Below are positions 32,001-44,945 of a stretch of DNA of 64,000 bases, one piece after another. Made by a program: the position numbers and the translations under genes. The stretch is from Amyloporia xantha (taxonomy: Eukaryota; Basidiomycota; Agaricomycetes; Polyporales; Adustoporiaceae). The stretch spans positions 744,001 to 808,000 of the forward strand of contig JAYKKR010000005.1 in assembly GCA_036971615.1 (NCBI GenBank). The letters are read 5' to 3'. Each line of letters begins with the position of its first letter. The stretch's first letter is position 1. Under the pieces are notes generated by a model. The model was not told the DNA's origin, ran no database searches, and saw only the letters and a list, made by a program, of their open reading frames with translations.

Positions 32001-32245
32001 CCGTGCAGCAGTGGCTTCTACCTCCGCTTCACCCATCTCAACGATCACTCACGCTCGAACCCGACACCCCCACGCCTGTTACTCGATTATTGACAACGAC
32101 GCACGCACGACGCTCCTCCCAGGTGGTGGACCCGTTCGTGACTCCATTCGACGACGAGAACCGCGTCGCAAGTCCTACTTCCCCTACGGATCCTTTCTCC
32201 GAGAGAAAGAATCCTACGAACCCTTTCATTGCCATGGCTTTCTGA
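29064..32245 (+). CDS. PRM1: Plasma membrane fusion protein PRM1
   Basis: About 1000 residues, three exons (introns near 29550-29612 and 29881-29927). Several TM segments match PRM1: [79 protein letters not shown] and [20 protein letters not shown]. Between them lie extracellular loops rich in N-glycosylation sites (NGT, NGS, NQS). PRM1 promotes plasma-membrane merger during mating or hyphal fusion. After the last TM comes a cytosolic tail of about 370 residues, Pro/Ser-rich, which is longer than in yeast PRM1 (661 residues in total). ATG 29064 gives [14 protein letters not shown]. Intact. Confidence 0.92.
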
Positions 32246-32805
32246 GAGCGCCTGGACGGATCGACATCTAACATTCTACGGACCAACTCTGCAAATATGT
32301 ATTACCTTATTTGCCTGGCGTCATATTGTCTTCTCCCTGTCCTAATTGCTCCGTCGCGTTACATATTGTATTTTTATTTGTCATCCACGTAGCACACTCT
32401 GTAGCAATCCTGTCTCTATCGCCGACGTTATATCTTCTGTAATATGCTGGAATTGAACTTGAGTCATAATTGCATGTTTCAATTTGAAGATGCAGTGCAT
32501 TTCACACATCCGAGGACAGCTGTATTGATTCCAAGACCCATAAGGCATAGCCCTTTGTACTCACTGGAAGTGACCCATACGTGCTTCGTTGCGCATTATC
32601 AGGGTCGATATATAAGAATTCAAGATTGAAGTTTACAGCTTGGATACACTTCGGTACTCAAGACATAGTATAGGCCAGTGCTGGGACGACATGACGGTTT
32701 AGACCCGGGCCGCCTGTGCAGACATAGATAATAGGACACCAATTATCAGTAGCACCGGACTCAGAAACGCAAAATGGCCTCACCAAGACATGTCGCAAAG
32801 GACAG
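32246..32805. other. Intergenic, convergent genes
   Basis: 560 bp between the stop codons of PRM1 and the methyltransferase gene; 3' regions. Nothing else seen. Confidence 0.5.
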
Positions 32806-34563
32806 TCAGATCGTTACTTTTAGCTTCCGCTTGAACAAGAAGTGACCAACGCCCCATCTATTCGATAAATGAGTAAGACTTCGATTTGACAAGAGGTTAG
32901 CATTTCTCACTCTTGCCCATCATTCGTCGCGAACAACTCCGCACATGCCAAATAGAATACTCTGAACCTGTCGGACAAAAAAATGCTGTAGTCAGATAAA
33001 TGGGACAACTTTCGAATTGCCGACCATACCGATTGAACACCTTCCTTCCCTCCTCAGCCCCTAGTCCCTTTAGGTCGGCATCCCTTTCGAGCTCCATAAT
33101 ACCTCTATCTGCGTGCGAATCCTGACACTGAAGCCAGTCTTCGCACGTCCTCGCATAGTGGCGTCCGCTCAGATACCAACTACGCACGAGGGTCAAGTCG
33201 TCTTGGAAGTAGAGCTACGACGAAACAGGCGTTATATACTGAATCGTACATCCCGATTGGAGACTGACAAGTAGATCATGAGATGGCATCGTTCCACCTG
33301 CAATACTCCATAAATGACGGTTATGGAAACCCGTGAACTGTGTGATGGACGAACCGGAGAAAAAGTTCTTGGCCATCCAGCCGTCGTCTTCCTCAAAATG
33401 GTATGGGGTGGATTTGTGGCAAAAAATATGTACAAAGAACAGGGCATCGGAATCTGGACGCAGCCACGAGGATACTTTTGCCATAAGTGTTTTGTAGTTC
33501 TTCATATGTTCAAACATCTATGCAGACCAAGTGGTTTATCAGTGATGACGTTTCCCCAAGAGGTTTTGATAAACAAACTTCGATAGAAAGAATCCGATCG
33601 AAGCTAACAAGCAGCTTAGCAGTCGTAGGAGTTTACAAACGTGACACCTACTGCTTAGTGGGCTCGAAAGTAAATTCGTTAATATCAGCAGTAATCACCT
33701 GCAATTCGTAATGACAGTCGGAACACTGTTTAGTCATGGTCGTACGCGATAAAGAGATGTTACTACTTCAATATTTCCCAAATTTCTGGCCTTGGCAGTC
33801 GACATTATAAATGCTTTTTGTGTGGTCGAGTTGGATAAAGCTGTGATGCGCGACTTCGGATATTTCTGCGCTATACATTCAGACAAGACGCGACAAGAGA
33901 TAGCAGACGACTCACTCCGGCAAGATACAATGCCAAACTTCCCCATCCTGTGTTTTCGGGGATTTTCTATTAGCTTCACAACTTCAGATGACTAGTCTAC
34001 ATGATGTACCGCATCCAAGGTCAAGAATGTCAATTCCATCTTTCAGTTCTGCCTTTTTGCAGTAACTCTTTAACATCAAGATCTCTGCTTCCTCAAGAGT
34101 TTCTGATCCTGTCGGGTAAAGACAGGAGGAATACTTCGCACACGGTCCCAGGCACGATAACATAAACTGGGTGGGCACCTGGGTACAGCTGATTGTGATG
34201 GCAGACCGAGATTAGTACAACGAGTAAATACCTCGTAATGCTGCTCGTTCGCTCTTCCCGTGAAGTCCGCGATTGAGCTTCTGGCACGCACACTCTCGAT
34301 GAACTTCATCTTCGCAGCGTGATTTGCTTCAAAGGATCCATGGTCAATATCGCGGAGCCTTTGACGGCAGAGAGACCGAATAGCAAGACGCAAGATAAAG
34401 TCAGGAATTAGACCCTAATGATCACCGAGCGTCAGAGCAAGTTTGATGCAGATGTAATGACCCTTACTTTGTCTAGGAGCGCGTAGCCGATTCGTAGCAC
34501 AAACTCTGGGATCATGTTGGTAAGGAACAAGGAGGGACAATCGCTCCCGAGCCCTTGAAGCAT
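32806..34563 (-). CDS. CMAS-type SAM-dependent methyltransferase (cyclopropane-fatty-acyl synthase family)
   Basis: Twelve small exons, about 400 residues, so no single long frame reveals it. Joined blocks: MIPEFVLRIGYALLDKGLIP, DFILRLAIRSLCRQRL, ANEQHYEVPTQFMLSCLGP, KYSSCLYPTG, DILDLGCGWGSLALYLAG (SAM-binding glycine loop), RITALSNSTTQKAFI, FDRILSIEMFEHMKNY, DDGWMAKNFFSGGTMPSHDL, GRHYARTCEDWL, FRVFYLACAELFATNDGQEW and GVGHFLFKRK. Recovering the last exon (stop at 32806) needs an intron after NDGQE, where reading on gives an early TGA. The gene appears intact. The family methylates lipids or small amines; the substrate here is unknown. Start ATG 34563 (MLQGLG..) is tentative. Shares a short divergent promoter with the MDM31/32 gene. 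Confidence 0.88.
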
Positions 34564-34814
34564 TTCGCCTTTTCCGTGTCAAAATCAATCCACTCCCTGT
34601 CATCTCTGAGTATTCCAAGGAACATGATTACCGCAGTTTGTTGATAGAGACGCGCTGCAACGCGTCTAAAACGCGGTCTCGTACATGGCACGTGACCCTA
34701 TACAATGACCCGCTTCAAGCTTGTCCGTCGGCCGTGCTGCTCATCAAGTGCTCACACGAGCAATACCTCGTCTTGTATCATCCTTGCTGCACTTGCCCAC
34801 CAGGAACGTCCTGG

Positions 34815-37386
34815 ATGTCCATCACGAGGGGATGGCGATCCTCTCTTCTACGACATACTAGTCGGGCTCACAGAGCAGCTATCGTCGACCGTTACGACAC
34901 CATCCGCACATTTTTCTCCCAGGAGTTCCGCACGCTCTCATCTCGACCCAAAAGACCTACAGAAAGCAGGTACACGGGTGAGCCACGAGGAAGACTGACG
35001 CTGCAGGCTCAGGATACGCGACCGTACTTTCGACATATTTCTGCAACCGCTTACCGCCGAGTGGAGCATAGACACGACGTTCAGACCGGCGAGAAGTCCT
35101 CAGGGGACAGTTCACGACAACCAACAGACAAAGCGGGACCGTTATCTCAAAATGAACCTGGCTCTGAAGAACTAGGTCCCCGGCGGTTTGAGAACTACTC
35201 ACGATTTTTCCGAAAACTCGCCATGTCACTACCACATCTCCATCGACCGACGCGTGATGACTTTTTGAATGCCACTACAGGCTTTTGGCAACGCGCCAGG
35301 GTCCGCTTCAAATGGCTCACTATCCGCTCTTTTCGCAAGTACAATGCAGACGAAATCTCTGCCTTTGTGACTTGGTTCTTCATGAGTCAGACTCTATGGC
35401 TCTTCGTGGGAACGTGAGCGATGTCACAAATCATAATATTGTCCGTTGCTGAGCCCAGAATCTTTCTAGTACTACGTTCTTTTCAGTCGTCTTCGCTACG
35501 GCGAACAGTCTACGATTGCAAGGTAAACAGTCTTATTTCTGCTGACACGCCTTGGCTCAATTCTTCCACGCGGCAGAGTACATTGCTAGGGGGATCAGTG
35601 ACTATTTGACCTCCGAGACAGGCATCACCATTATTTTCGAATCAGCGATCGTTCCCAAATGGAAAGACTCGCGCATCTCGTTCAAAAACGTCTACGTCAT
35701 GCGTGGACCTGGCGGTGCTGATACAGCAAGGCAGCGCAAGGCAGCTATGTCTGATATAGCACACAAAGCTGCTGTGGGCTATGACGTCAGCAATCATCCA
35801 TCGTATCATGGGACCGGGGAAGAGGAAGACGAGAGGCTCGAAACAGATCACTCGTCTGACGACCTAAACTATTCTATGTTTGATCTGAGTGTAGACTCGA
35901 TCGACGTGACATTGTCCCTCGCGCGGTGGTTCGAAGGTAGAGGCTTAATTGTGGACGCGGTCATCAAGGGCGTGCGAGGAGTGCTAGGTACCGCTTCGCT
36001 CCCATCTAGTTATCTACGTTATTTAACTGTTCTGCAGATCGTCGGTCGGTGACATGGGATCCTGACAACCCGCTCGATCCTGCGTCGTTTCGGCACTCCG
36101 CACAGCCTGGAGACTTCGAGTTGGAGTCGCTTCAACTTGAAGACGTCCTCGTCACTGTGTATCAGCCTGGCAATTTTCGCCCGTATACGGCGTCCATCTT
36201 CCGTGCCGACATGCGCACCTTCCGGAAACAGTGGCTTTTCTACGATTTCCTCTCAGCCGAGAATGTAGTCGGCCAGTTTGACAACTGTCTCTTCAGTTTG
36301 CATCGGCCACAGAGCATTGGGCGGACAACTGACCAGGACCTGAAGGATGGGCAGTGGGCTCGCATGGTATTTCATAGTCGTATATATTTAAGGATGTCGG
36401 AATCTGACGTCGTATTCACTGTAGTCTCGATTCCGGATGGATGGTCTGAACGTGGATCACCTACAAAGCATGACGACAGAAGAAGGTCCTCTCTCCTGGA
36501 TCACGTCCGGTAAAGTTGACGCAGTACTTGACATCAAGTTCCCGCGTGATCTGCAGGACGGCTTGCCCTTGAACGCCCTCCTCGGTGAGCTTGCGGATGC
36601 GATCTCCACCGCAGCATCATCCGTCGCTGCTGAGCGCATTCCCGGGCAGCGCGAGCTCGCGAAGCCCCCTTTGAGCGCACCATCAGACAACAATCCGACG
36701 GTGAATACTGAACCGCAGGTTGTCGTTGATATCGATTTGCGCTTCCGGGATTTGAAAGCTGCAGTGCCTATTTTCGCGAACGATCTGAGTTATGTGAATA
36801 ATGCGCTCATCCGGCCTATTGTCGCCTTTATGAAGTGCGTCTTGTGGTGTCTTACTCTATTATACCAAGAGCTCATACACTGTGCTGTACAGTGCCAACC
36901 GGACGTTGATACCTATACGTTGTCGAGTGGTGAAGCCCCTGACTGAGTTCGAAGGTTCATGGACAGTGAGTGATTGATTGTTGGGTAACGCTTGCCTGCT
37001 TGTTTCTCACTCGATTTTGACAGTTGTGGGAAAGTGAGTATAGCCCTCGCTATCAGGCAAACCCATGCTGAATTTGATTGCGCAGCCGGTCTCATGGACG
37101 CTATAGCAATCAAGGTCAAGACCAATTCATGAACTATCCTCTCTGAACGTGTACTCATTCTGTTCTTCAGGTATACGAAGCAATGGCCTACCATGTCACA
37201 CAAGCCAATTTCAATCGCCGGATTAAGTACGTCGGCGCCTGGAGCCTCCACATGACAGCGAGTGCAATCATGAACGCACTTCGAACACTCGTTGATCCTA
37301 TGGCCGCCCACTTGCGCGAACTGTATGATGCTGGCTTTCCGTACGAGTCAGTCTTCCAAAACCCTGGAGATTTTCTACCCACTTGA
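34815..37386 (+). CDS. MDM31/MDM32-family mitochondrial inner membrane protein
   Basis: Multi-exon, about 700 residues. The N-terminus from ATG 34815 (MSITRGWRSSLLRHTSRAHR) is Arg/Ser-rich without early acidic residues, a good mitochondrial presequence; the frame is open back to 34638, so an earlier start is possible. Family blocks: YNADEISAFVTWFFMSQTLW (TM region), ISDYLTSETGITIIFESAIV, PKWKDSRISFKNVYVMRGPG, LSVDSIDVTLSLARWFEGRG, GDFELESLQLEDVLVTVYQP, FDNCLFSLHRPQSI, VVDIDLRFRDLKAAVPIFAN and AYHVTQANFNRRIKYVGAWS. In yeast the pair is needed for mitochondrial distribution, nucleoid stability and cardiolipin-linked lipid homeostasis. Several introns of about 50 nt. The stop at 37386 may not be final if a further small intron follows. 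Confidence 0.88.
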
Positions 37387-38219
37387 GGGGCGGACCACTG
37401 AACATTCTTGTTATCAGACAATACGGGTCCAGGTGATTACGGACATATCGCATTGCCTTCCAGTAACGCTAGATACTGATGCTTTTGACCATTGTTCTGG
37501 TTTCCCCCTTCAAAAGTACAATAGCAGCTCTTGTAGAACTGACGAAATTTCACGAATTTCCTACTTTCCAGACGGATCGACGCGCGTGATGCCTTCTTGG
37601 ATACAAAATCAATTGGTCGGCGAAGTGCAAATCAGACTTGACATACTTACGGACTATGTAAGGCCTGGCTTCAAGATCTGCCAACGTCAACGCAAGCCTA
37701 CGGTTGTCGTCTTGTCACGACTGACACTTGACTGACACTGGTATTTGCTGCGCGTGCTGACCAATCCGTCGCAGTCGGCCAGTGCGGCGAGTGTGCTCGG
37801 CTGGTCTACGGACGTTAAGAATGCCATTGACATATACTGGCCCTAATCAACTCTCTCCCTCTCGAAAACCTGTCAGTGACAATGGTACACACACAATGAG
37901 AGTCCGCAAATTCAGCGCATCAGCGCATCATGGGTTAGTCATACCACCATCCTATCGAAGCCACTATCAGGCGTCATTTTGATGCGTCTTGTTGACCGAA
38001 CCGGTGTTAATCCATCAAGCAACCCCAGATGCTCCAATACTCTTTTACGACTAGTATCCAGAGTCAGGTAAACAGATCGCAGGGCCATTAGCCAACCTGA
38101 TCCGTTAGCACGAGAGTAAACCGATTACTCTAAATCTACAGATCTACAAGGTACACGAACTAATACAAGGTACACAAACTAAGCAAACAAATAACTATAC
38201 CGGTACACGTTGACGAAGC
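37387..38219. other. Intergenic
   Basis: About 830 bp between convergent genes. A short tandem duplication of TACAAGGTACACRAACTA occurs at about 38147-38183. Open frames at 37390-37735 show no known domain. Nothing else supported. Confidence 0.4.
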
Positions 38220-40137
38220 TCAATCATCCCGATACTTCTTCAAACGCTCCGCCGGAACAGAAAAGACCAGCGAAATAACCACCACCGCAACCACCCAGAA
38301 ATGACCACCGAGAATATTCCTGGAGGCCGAGAAAGCAAAGAGAGAGCTTGGTGAAAGGCGTCAGTTCGACAAACGATACGACGGCTCCCTGGTTGGCTTA
38401 CCTGATGATGGTAGGAGAAAAGACACTGGCCAAGGACTGGGCGAACTCAGCCAACCCGTTGGATGTACCAAGGGACGATGAACCCGGCGTGTGGTCTTTG
38501 GTTAGTATCATGATGATTCTGATATAATCAACACAGGTGAGCAAGATCCACGACCGGGCGGAAAGCGCGGACTGACGAGAACGCCATGCAGCCTATCCGA
38601 GATAAAAAGAGCACGAAGCTGATTGCGGTCCACTCCAAGGCCTTACCCTCTGCCGCTTCGACCTGTTTTGCGATTATCGAGAGCAAAGACATCGTCGCGA
38701 AAGTGACGGGCCACGACCGCATGCAGAACCTGAAGACCGTCAACACGCCGAACTTCCGCAGAAGCACAGGCATCGCGAGCTTGAGAAATATGGACACTGT
38801 GCCCATAATGCCTAAGGCACGGCCAATCTGCGAAGGCTGCAAGACGGCATTTGAGCCAAGCGAGCACATACGTCACTACAAGCCGCCTACCGAGAGCGCG
38901 AGTCCGCCATGATTCACGGGACTGTATGCCTGAAGGACAAATACGGTGTTGAAGCAACCTGCAACGAAGGCAAGGGCTCCGCTCGATGCGCAGACCATGC
39001 GCATGACAGGCATAGAAAGGAGGGTCTTCACGCTAAGTGGCCTCGATGAAGTATACGTGACATCTTCTTCTTGACCTCGCTGAGGTTCTTGCTCCTCTTC
39101 ATCGAGCGAGTCAACAACAATAACCTTCAGTTTGCGTCGCTTGACCGGGTGCGTCTACGTAGCAAAATCAGTCAGTGCAATGCAGAATTAAACTTCAGCT
39201 CACTTCTTCGAGGACAAATACAGCCAACAATATTGTGACAAATGCTATCAACGCCGTGACCGCACATGGCAAAAAGTATGGGTATGTCCTCCAAAAAGGG
39301 GAGTCAAACAGGCCGGGGAATTCTTCAGCGGGATTTGCGAAAGTCCCTCCGATCAATGGGCTAATCGCCGAGTCCATATCAGCGCTTTCTATGAACCATA
39401 CCCTAGCTGTGAGTAATTTACCCGACTGCAAAGCCTACCGCGGAGACGATGTCGTAAAGCGGAAATGCGGTGGACTCGTTAGTAGAGTCGGCGAGTTCTC
39501 CTACCACTGAGTGAATGGCCCCGGTAGTTCCGGAGAATATGCCGGCTAGACATTATACAGTCGCTGTGAGACCACACAGTATCTGAGGGACGGAGAATAC
39601 TGACTGAGGAATCTCGTCAGGAGCACAGAGATGAAGGAGCGAGAGAGACCAAAGAGCAGGGTGAAGATGGCAGTCCACGCAGTCCCGATGATGATGACAG
39701 GCTTGCGCCCGTATTTATCTGAGATTACAGGCGTATGAGCTATGCAACACCCTTCGCGAGATAGGCCGAGGTACCGGACAATCGGCCCCACATATAGATG
39801 GTCAAAAGGTGCGCAGCTGAGCTAGCACTCCCCTGTACAACCGCTATCAGAAATATTCCGCCAAGGACGGTCTCAGCTGCACACTGACTACAAGCCCGCT
39901 GTAGTACCCGGTCTCTGCCCCTTCGGACGAAGCGAGATCTGCCACCAGGACATTGATGTACGGAAGGACTTGCGTAGATGCGATGGGTATAATGAGCTTT
40001 ATTGCGTAGATCGTTGCGAGCTGCACCTTGGGAAGTGGGTTAGGACGCGGAGGAGCGCGTCGATGCAAGAGCGGGTCCGAATCGGACCCAAGACGATCCT
40101 CTGCAGCGATCAGAGACTCAGACTCGTCGTAGGACAT
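38220..40137 (-). CDS. MFS transporter (ZIFL/tetracycline-resistance-like)
   Basis: Multi-exon, about 500 residues, about 12 TM segments. The N-terminal cytosolic segment has acidic/dileucine-like content (MSYDESESLIAAEDRL..DPLL). Blocks: LIIPIASTQVLPYINVLVAD, GYYSGLVVSSAAHLLTIYMW, then the MFS loop GRLSDKYGRKPVIIIG formed across an intron, GIFSGTTGAIHSVVGELAD, AVGFAVGPLIGGTFANP, a cytosolic loop HPVKRRKLKVIVVDSLDEEE, and the C-terminal half ending HFWVVAVVVISLVFSVPAER. The stop codons seen in raw frames near 38880 and 38560 fall inside introns with good GT..AG ends, so the gene appears intact. Substrate unknown. Start 40137 (MSYDES) is preferred; ATG 40176 is in frame upstream. Confidence 0.87.
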
Positions 40138-40405
40138 GTTGGGTGAGTGATGTAAAGGAACAAGCTCTACGGACATATGTCGCGCAGATGTATAGTATTA
40201 AGTCAGCATGGTGTGAACGTGCTCAATGGCGCGAATGGCGAACTGAAGCCCTCGGCGTAACCAGAAGTCACAATAGACGCCCGTACTTGGATCGCAGTAA
40301 ATCACGTGCTATGATCCAATCCCGGCTTCGCTTTAGCGCTTGCTCTGACTGGCTATTCTCCTGCGTTCTCTCCTTTTCGTCTACACACCTTGACCGCAGA
40401 CCACC

Positions 40406-41769
40406 ATGTCCACCACCAACTATACTACAGCTCCCCCGCCCTACCAGGGCTCCCCAAACAAGCTATCGTCAGTCCCGCCCGAAGATGAGGCGGCACAGCC
40501 CCTGCTGGGAAGCCCTAGGGCGGGTCCTAGTGCGGGCGGTATCTTCAACCAACCGGCTTTCGACGACATTCCGGACGACTTCAAGGTAAGATTTTAGCTT
40601 GGTTGGAATCCTTGCAGTCATATCTCATCGGTCTGTAATAGTACGGGACTACTGTTTCCGAAAGTGCGTTAGAGATCAGGAATGCATTTGTCAGGAAGGT
40701 GTATTCGATTCTATGTGAGTCAGCATTGAGAATCCATGGCGCTATCCTGATTTCTAAATGTCCCTCCAGTCTGTCAAATCGTAAGTTATGCGCAGTATTC
40801 GTAATCTGAGGAAGATCATGACAGGATAGCTCCTAGCTTGCCACTTGTATCGTAGCTGGCGGCATCTCTCATTCTCCGAGCACTATTTTCTGGGTCCAGA
40901 CCCAGTAAGTCATAGATCATTATGCCAATTCCAAATCCTATGGTACTTATTGCATTGGTGCACAGTGTCTGGTCCTTCTATATCCCGCTCTTTGGAACTC
41001 TTCTCAATCTCGGTCTCCTGTATTGGAAGCGCCACAGCCATCCTGCCAATCTAGTCCTCCTATCGACATTCACCCTTCTCGAAGCCTTCGCGCTTGGTAT
41101 CACGGTTGCTTTCTTCGATAATGTGATTGTTTTGCAGGCACTGTAAGTAAGCTCAGCTTCAACCTCGCTATACGTCTCTAATCATATCGCTTGCAGGTTG
41201 ATCACCATGGGCGTGTTCCTTGGTTTGACACTCTTCACATTACAATCCAAGGTGAACCAGGAATTTTCCAACGATGTATAGGAGACTGGCTGAATTATGT
41301 TCCAGTATGACTTTTCCGGAATGGGCGCGTGGCTGTTCGGTGGCTTGATTGCCTTGAGTGCGTCGTTGTCTGCAGTGTCAGACGGTTGCTAATGCTGATG
41401 CTGGTTGCTTTGGATCATAGTGATGACGGGTTTTGTTGGCATCTTTGTGCCCTTCAGCAGTACCCTGGATATCGTCTACGCTGCGGGAGGCTGCCTTCTC
41501 TTCAGTGGCTATGTTGTGTTTGACACCTACATGATCACCAAGCGTCTGTCACCTGATGAGTATATTATGGCCGCGATCAGCCTCTACTTGGAGTACGTTC
41601 CTTGTCTTTTGTTGTTAACGATGGTTAGCTAACTAGGTTATTTCTGCCCCTCAGCTTCATCAATCTATGTGAGCACTCTTGGCTGATATCTACCTGTTTT
41701 GGCCGTTGACCCTGATTCTGTACAGTCATCAACATCCTCCGCCTCCTTAACAACGTCCAGGAACGTTAA
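40406..41769 (+). CDS. Bax inhibitor-1/Lifeguard (TMBIM) family protein
   Basis: About 280 residues in many exons. A Pro-rich cytosolic N-terminus (PPPYQGSPNKLSSVPPEDEA) precedes YGTTVSESALEIRNAFVRKVYSIL. Seven hydrophobic helices follow, with blocks LGLLYWKRHSHPANLVLLST, FTLLEAFALGITVAFF, LITMGVFLGLTLFTLQSKYD, MMTGFVGIFVPFSS, YVVFDTYMITKRLSPDEYIM and AAISLYLDFINLFINILRLL. These are diagnostic of the family, which forms Ca2+-leak and pH-sensing channels in ER or vacuole membranes and protects against stress-induced death. Divergent from the MFS gene with 268 bp between starts. Confidence 0.93.
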
Positions 41770-42450
41770 CCGGCAACTCAACAATTGACGTGAAACACCA
41801 ATTTCCCAGTGACTGCTCGAACGTTTCTTTATTGTACATTGCTTTCTCTGCCGAAGCCTGTTTATTGTTAAGCTTTACTTGACCCGTGTACGATGCATAT
41901 GATGAACTGACGATCTGACCGGGTTCTGTTGTCACGGTTGATTATCTTGTGTATTATACTACTTCGACACAATAATGATGCTTAGGCCAATGATGGCATG
42001 GGGTCGTAATGTCATGAACACAATTAAGGACCATCCACTCTTCGTAGCATAGCTATATTGTAGTTGTGTCCTGCATTGGCCTTCCTACAATAATTTTAGG
42101 GAAGTGCTATGTTCGCGCTGGATTGAGGGATTTGAGTTCAGACCGGAGGGAAGCACGGAGGCAAATTCAAGTCCGCGAATTCCAGCGCCCATTGTAAGTT
42201 ATCTTGCCGGAGCGCTAGATCGCCGATGGGCCAGTACTCTCAGCGCGTGGGGCAAGCCACCGTGATTGAGACAAAGACCGTTTCATCTTGTTGCGAACCA
42301 CCACCACTGTGCTCTCGTTCAGTTCTGTCTGTTCCAACGCTCCTGGATACAACGGACAGCTGCTTGTCGACACACTTGTAGTCATTCTGCCAAACGATAG
42401 GCACTCCCTGCGACATCCTCGACACCCACTGAAGGACACTACAACATATC
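41770..42450. other. Intergenic
   Basis: 680 bp upstream of the ELL-like gene; no coding signal recognised on either strand. Confidence 0.45.
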
Positions 42451-44945
42451 ATGCCACTCCCAAACGATACCACCCTGTCGCTGCAGGTTCACACGAACCC
42501 GGGGGACCCCCTCCATCCCAAGGCCAAACAGGCCATGATTGTCCGAATGTCAGCGGAAACTCTCGAGGCGCTAGAGGGATTTCCGAATCACCCCAAGATG
42601 GACTTTGTCTTTGGGAACAGTCCAGTAACTTTCCAGAGATGTTTGTGGCGTTGGTTGACCGCTTACCTTGCTCTTTGAAAGGGAATTCATATCGGAGATG
42701 CATTCTTTCCCATGCGGCCGCTGGAGGAGAAGACGCCACACGAGCTCTACCTCCGCACATCCTCTGCTGCGCGTCCCACCACGGCGCTGAAGCTCTACGC
42801 GAACGTCACGGGCAAGTTCACCGTCGGACGCGAGCTCGTGGAGAAGGTGGAAAATCAGATACGTGATCGGGCGCAGGAAGCGGAGAAGCAGCGTACAGAG
42901 CGGAAGGCGATCCTCCTCCAGACACCGCCGGACATCGGTAAGCCGCCAAATGGAAAGAGGAAACAGGAGCCGCAGATGTTCAGGCGGCCTACGCACGCGC
43001 CAGACTCCCATAAGAACGTATCTGCCCCGTCTGGCTCCCAACCATCCAGGTTCCCCTCGCCGAGGAACGTTTCCGCTTCCGTCGGCGCCAGCTCTGCGAG
43101 AGTGGCGTCACCACTACCTTCTACCTCGCAGAACGGAGATCTCGCTTCACTCCGCAAACGACTAGTTCACTGTGTGGCGACCCAACCACGCACAACTGAT
43201 GATGTGGTGAAGTTGATCGGTGGTTCGCAATGCGATTCCACCAAACGGAACGTGATTATGACAGTGCTCAAAGAAGTGCGCGTTGATATTTCCTTCTTTA
43301 TCCTGCTTACTGATCTCATTGCGCACAGGTTGCTGAGCCTGTCCCCACCTCAAAGCACAGCACTGAGACAGCAACCTGGCAGCTGAAGACTTCGTCGTGG
43401 ATCGAAGTTCGCCCATACGAATGGCAACCACTAGACGCGTCGGTACGAACGACTCTTGCGCGGCGTGCACGCACAGCCTTCAGTCAGCTCAAAATCCCGG
43501 AGACAGACCCAAGATGGAATCATGTACGCTATCGTGATCTAGACGCCCATGGTCCCACGCCCGCCGGATCGTCGAAGGCTGCGGCGAGGGCCGGTACTCC
43601 TGACTCTGCTCGGCCCGACGCAAAGAAGGGAATTACGACTAAGGAGGCAAAACAGAAGAAAGCAAAGGGAGCTGAGAGTACGAAGAAGAGGGCCAGTGAT
43701 ACGATCACGGCTAGAGATGAGGGTACGAGGCCCAGCAAGGATGTTCTAGCTAAGGGGAAAGAAAGGAAGGTCGAGCAGACTCATGCGGCAGCTTCTCCTC
43801 TCTCGACGCCACCGGTCAGGCCCCCTGCACGGAAACTGCCTGGTTCCGGGTTCAAGACAAAGACAGACAGCGCAGGAGGAACGCCGACGCCGACGCAATC
43901 CATACGCGGCACATCCCCTGCCCCCTCACAACCGTCTAGGAGGCAGGGCCCTGTGGACGTGCGTGATAAAAGGCCAGCACCGATCCCATCTTCTTCAGCT
44001 AGGCCAGCTCCACCTATACCTCCACCGCAAACGACCCAACCGCGAAAGCCATCGAACAACACGACATCTGGCGTCGGACGTCCTGTGAAGAAGGTCAAGG
44101 CGCCTTCACCGCTAGCGAACGAAATCGACTTCGAGCGGGAGCGTGAGCCTGCGACAGCGCCAAAGAAGCGCAAGAAGCCTGTGCGGGAGGAGGAATCCGA
44201 GTCTTCTGAAGGAGAGGAGCCGATCAGTGCTAGCGTTCAGAAGAAGCGTAGGCTGGAAGATGCCAGGAGTGCGAAGGAGAGGGGCAGGGAACGAGAGCCC
44301 GAGAAACCTCGAGAACGGCATAGAGATGTGTCCCCACAAAGGAAGGCACCCAAGCGTGAGGGCTCGCCCATAGCCTCTCAGCGGGTGAAGGTCAAGAAGG
44401 AGGCTTCGCCGATGTCTTTTACCCGGTCGCCTCTGCCTGCGCCTCGTCCGCCGGCAAGCGATGTGGGACGCCCGCCTTCATCTGCGTCGTCCGGCTCTCG
44501 TGCTGAACATCCTCACCGACACACTGGATCTGCCAAGCCTCGTCGCCGATCGCCGATCTACACGTCCTCTGAAGACGAGAGCCCAGAGCCCCCGCGCCCT
44601 CAGCCAACTATCAGCAAGCCGACCAAAATGGTGAAATATAAACGGCGCTTCCGCAATCCTGCTGCCTCTTTACCATCTGACCGCGAGGGTTTACGCCAGT
44701 ACTACAGGGACTGCTGGGCCATTTACATCGCTTTGTACACGGAGAAGGCACGCTTCATCTCGGCGTACAAAAAGCGCTTGCAGAACGACGAGAATGATTC
44801 CGTGTCGCTGTCTGATTCCGGAGAGGAGCCACAATTGGCCTTGTTCGATCCGGAGGTGGCGAAGGCTTTTGCGGCAGACTTGACCGCTGTTGAGGCCGAG
44901 ATGCATAGAGTCACTGAAACTCTAGGAGAGCGTGTTGAAGTTTAG
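42451..44945 (+). CDS. ELL-like RNA polymerase II elongation factor
   Basis: About 780 residues. Exon 1 (42451 to about 42625) gives MPLPNDTTLSLQVHTNPGDP and ends FVFGNSP; joining at about 42687 gives GIHIGDAFFPMRPLEEKTPH, an N-terminal beta-rich domain. A winged-helix-like region follows at about residues 200-300 (DLASLRKRLVHCVATQPRTT..WQLKTSSWIEVRPYEWQPLD), in the position where ELL has FRDRVLHLLALRP. Then comes a long Lys/Pro/Ser-rich linker with many KKRK-type nuclear signals. The C-terminal 90 residues (EGLRQYYRDCWAIYIALYTE..) are helical and could be the occludin/ELL-type domain. The order of domains supports ELL; identity is low, so this is a probable assignment. A second intron lies near 43275-43328. 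Confidence 0.62.

Noticed and set aside
33980..34100. Apparent truncation of the methyltransferase after DLGCG
   Set aside because: An intron follows directly; the next exon supplies WGSLALYLA.
38860..38920. Apparent stop codons breaking the MFS transporter
   Set aside because: They lie inside a GT..AG intron; splicing restores the helix.
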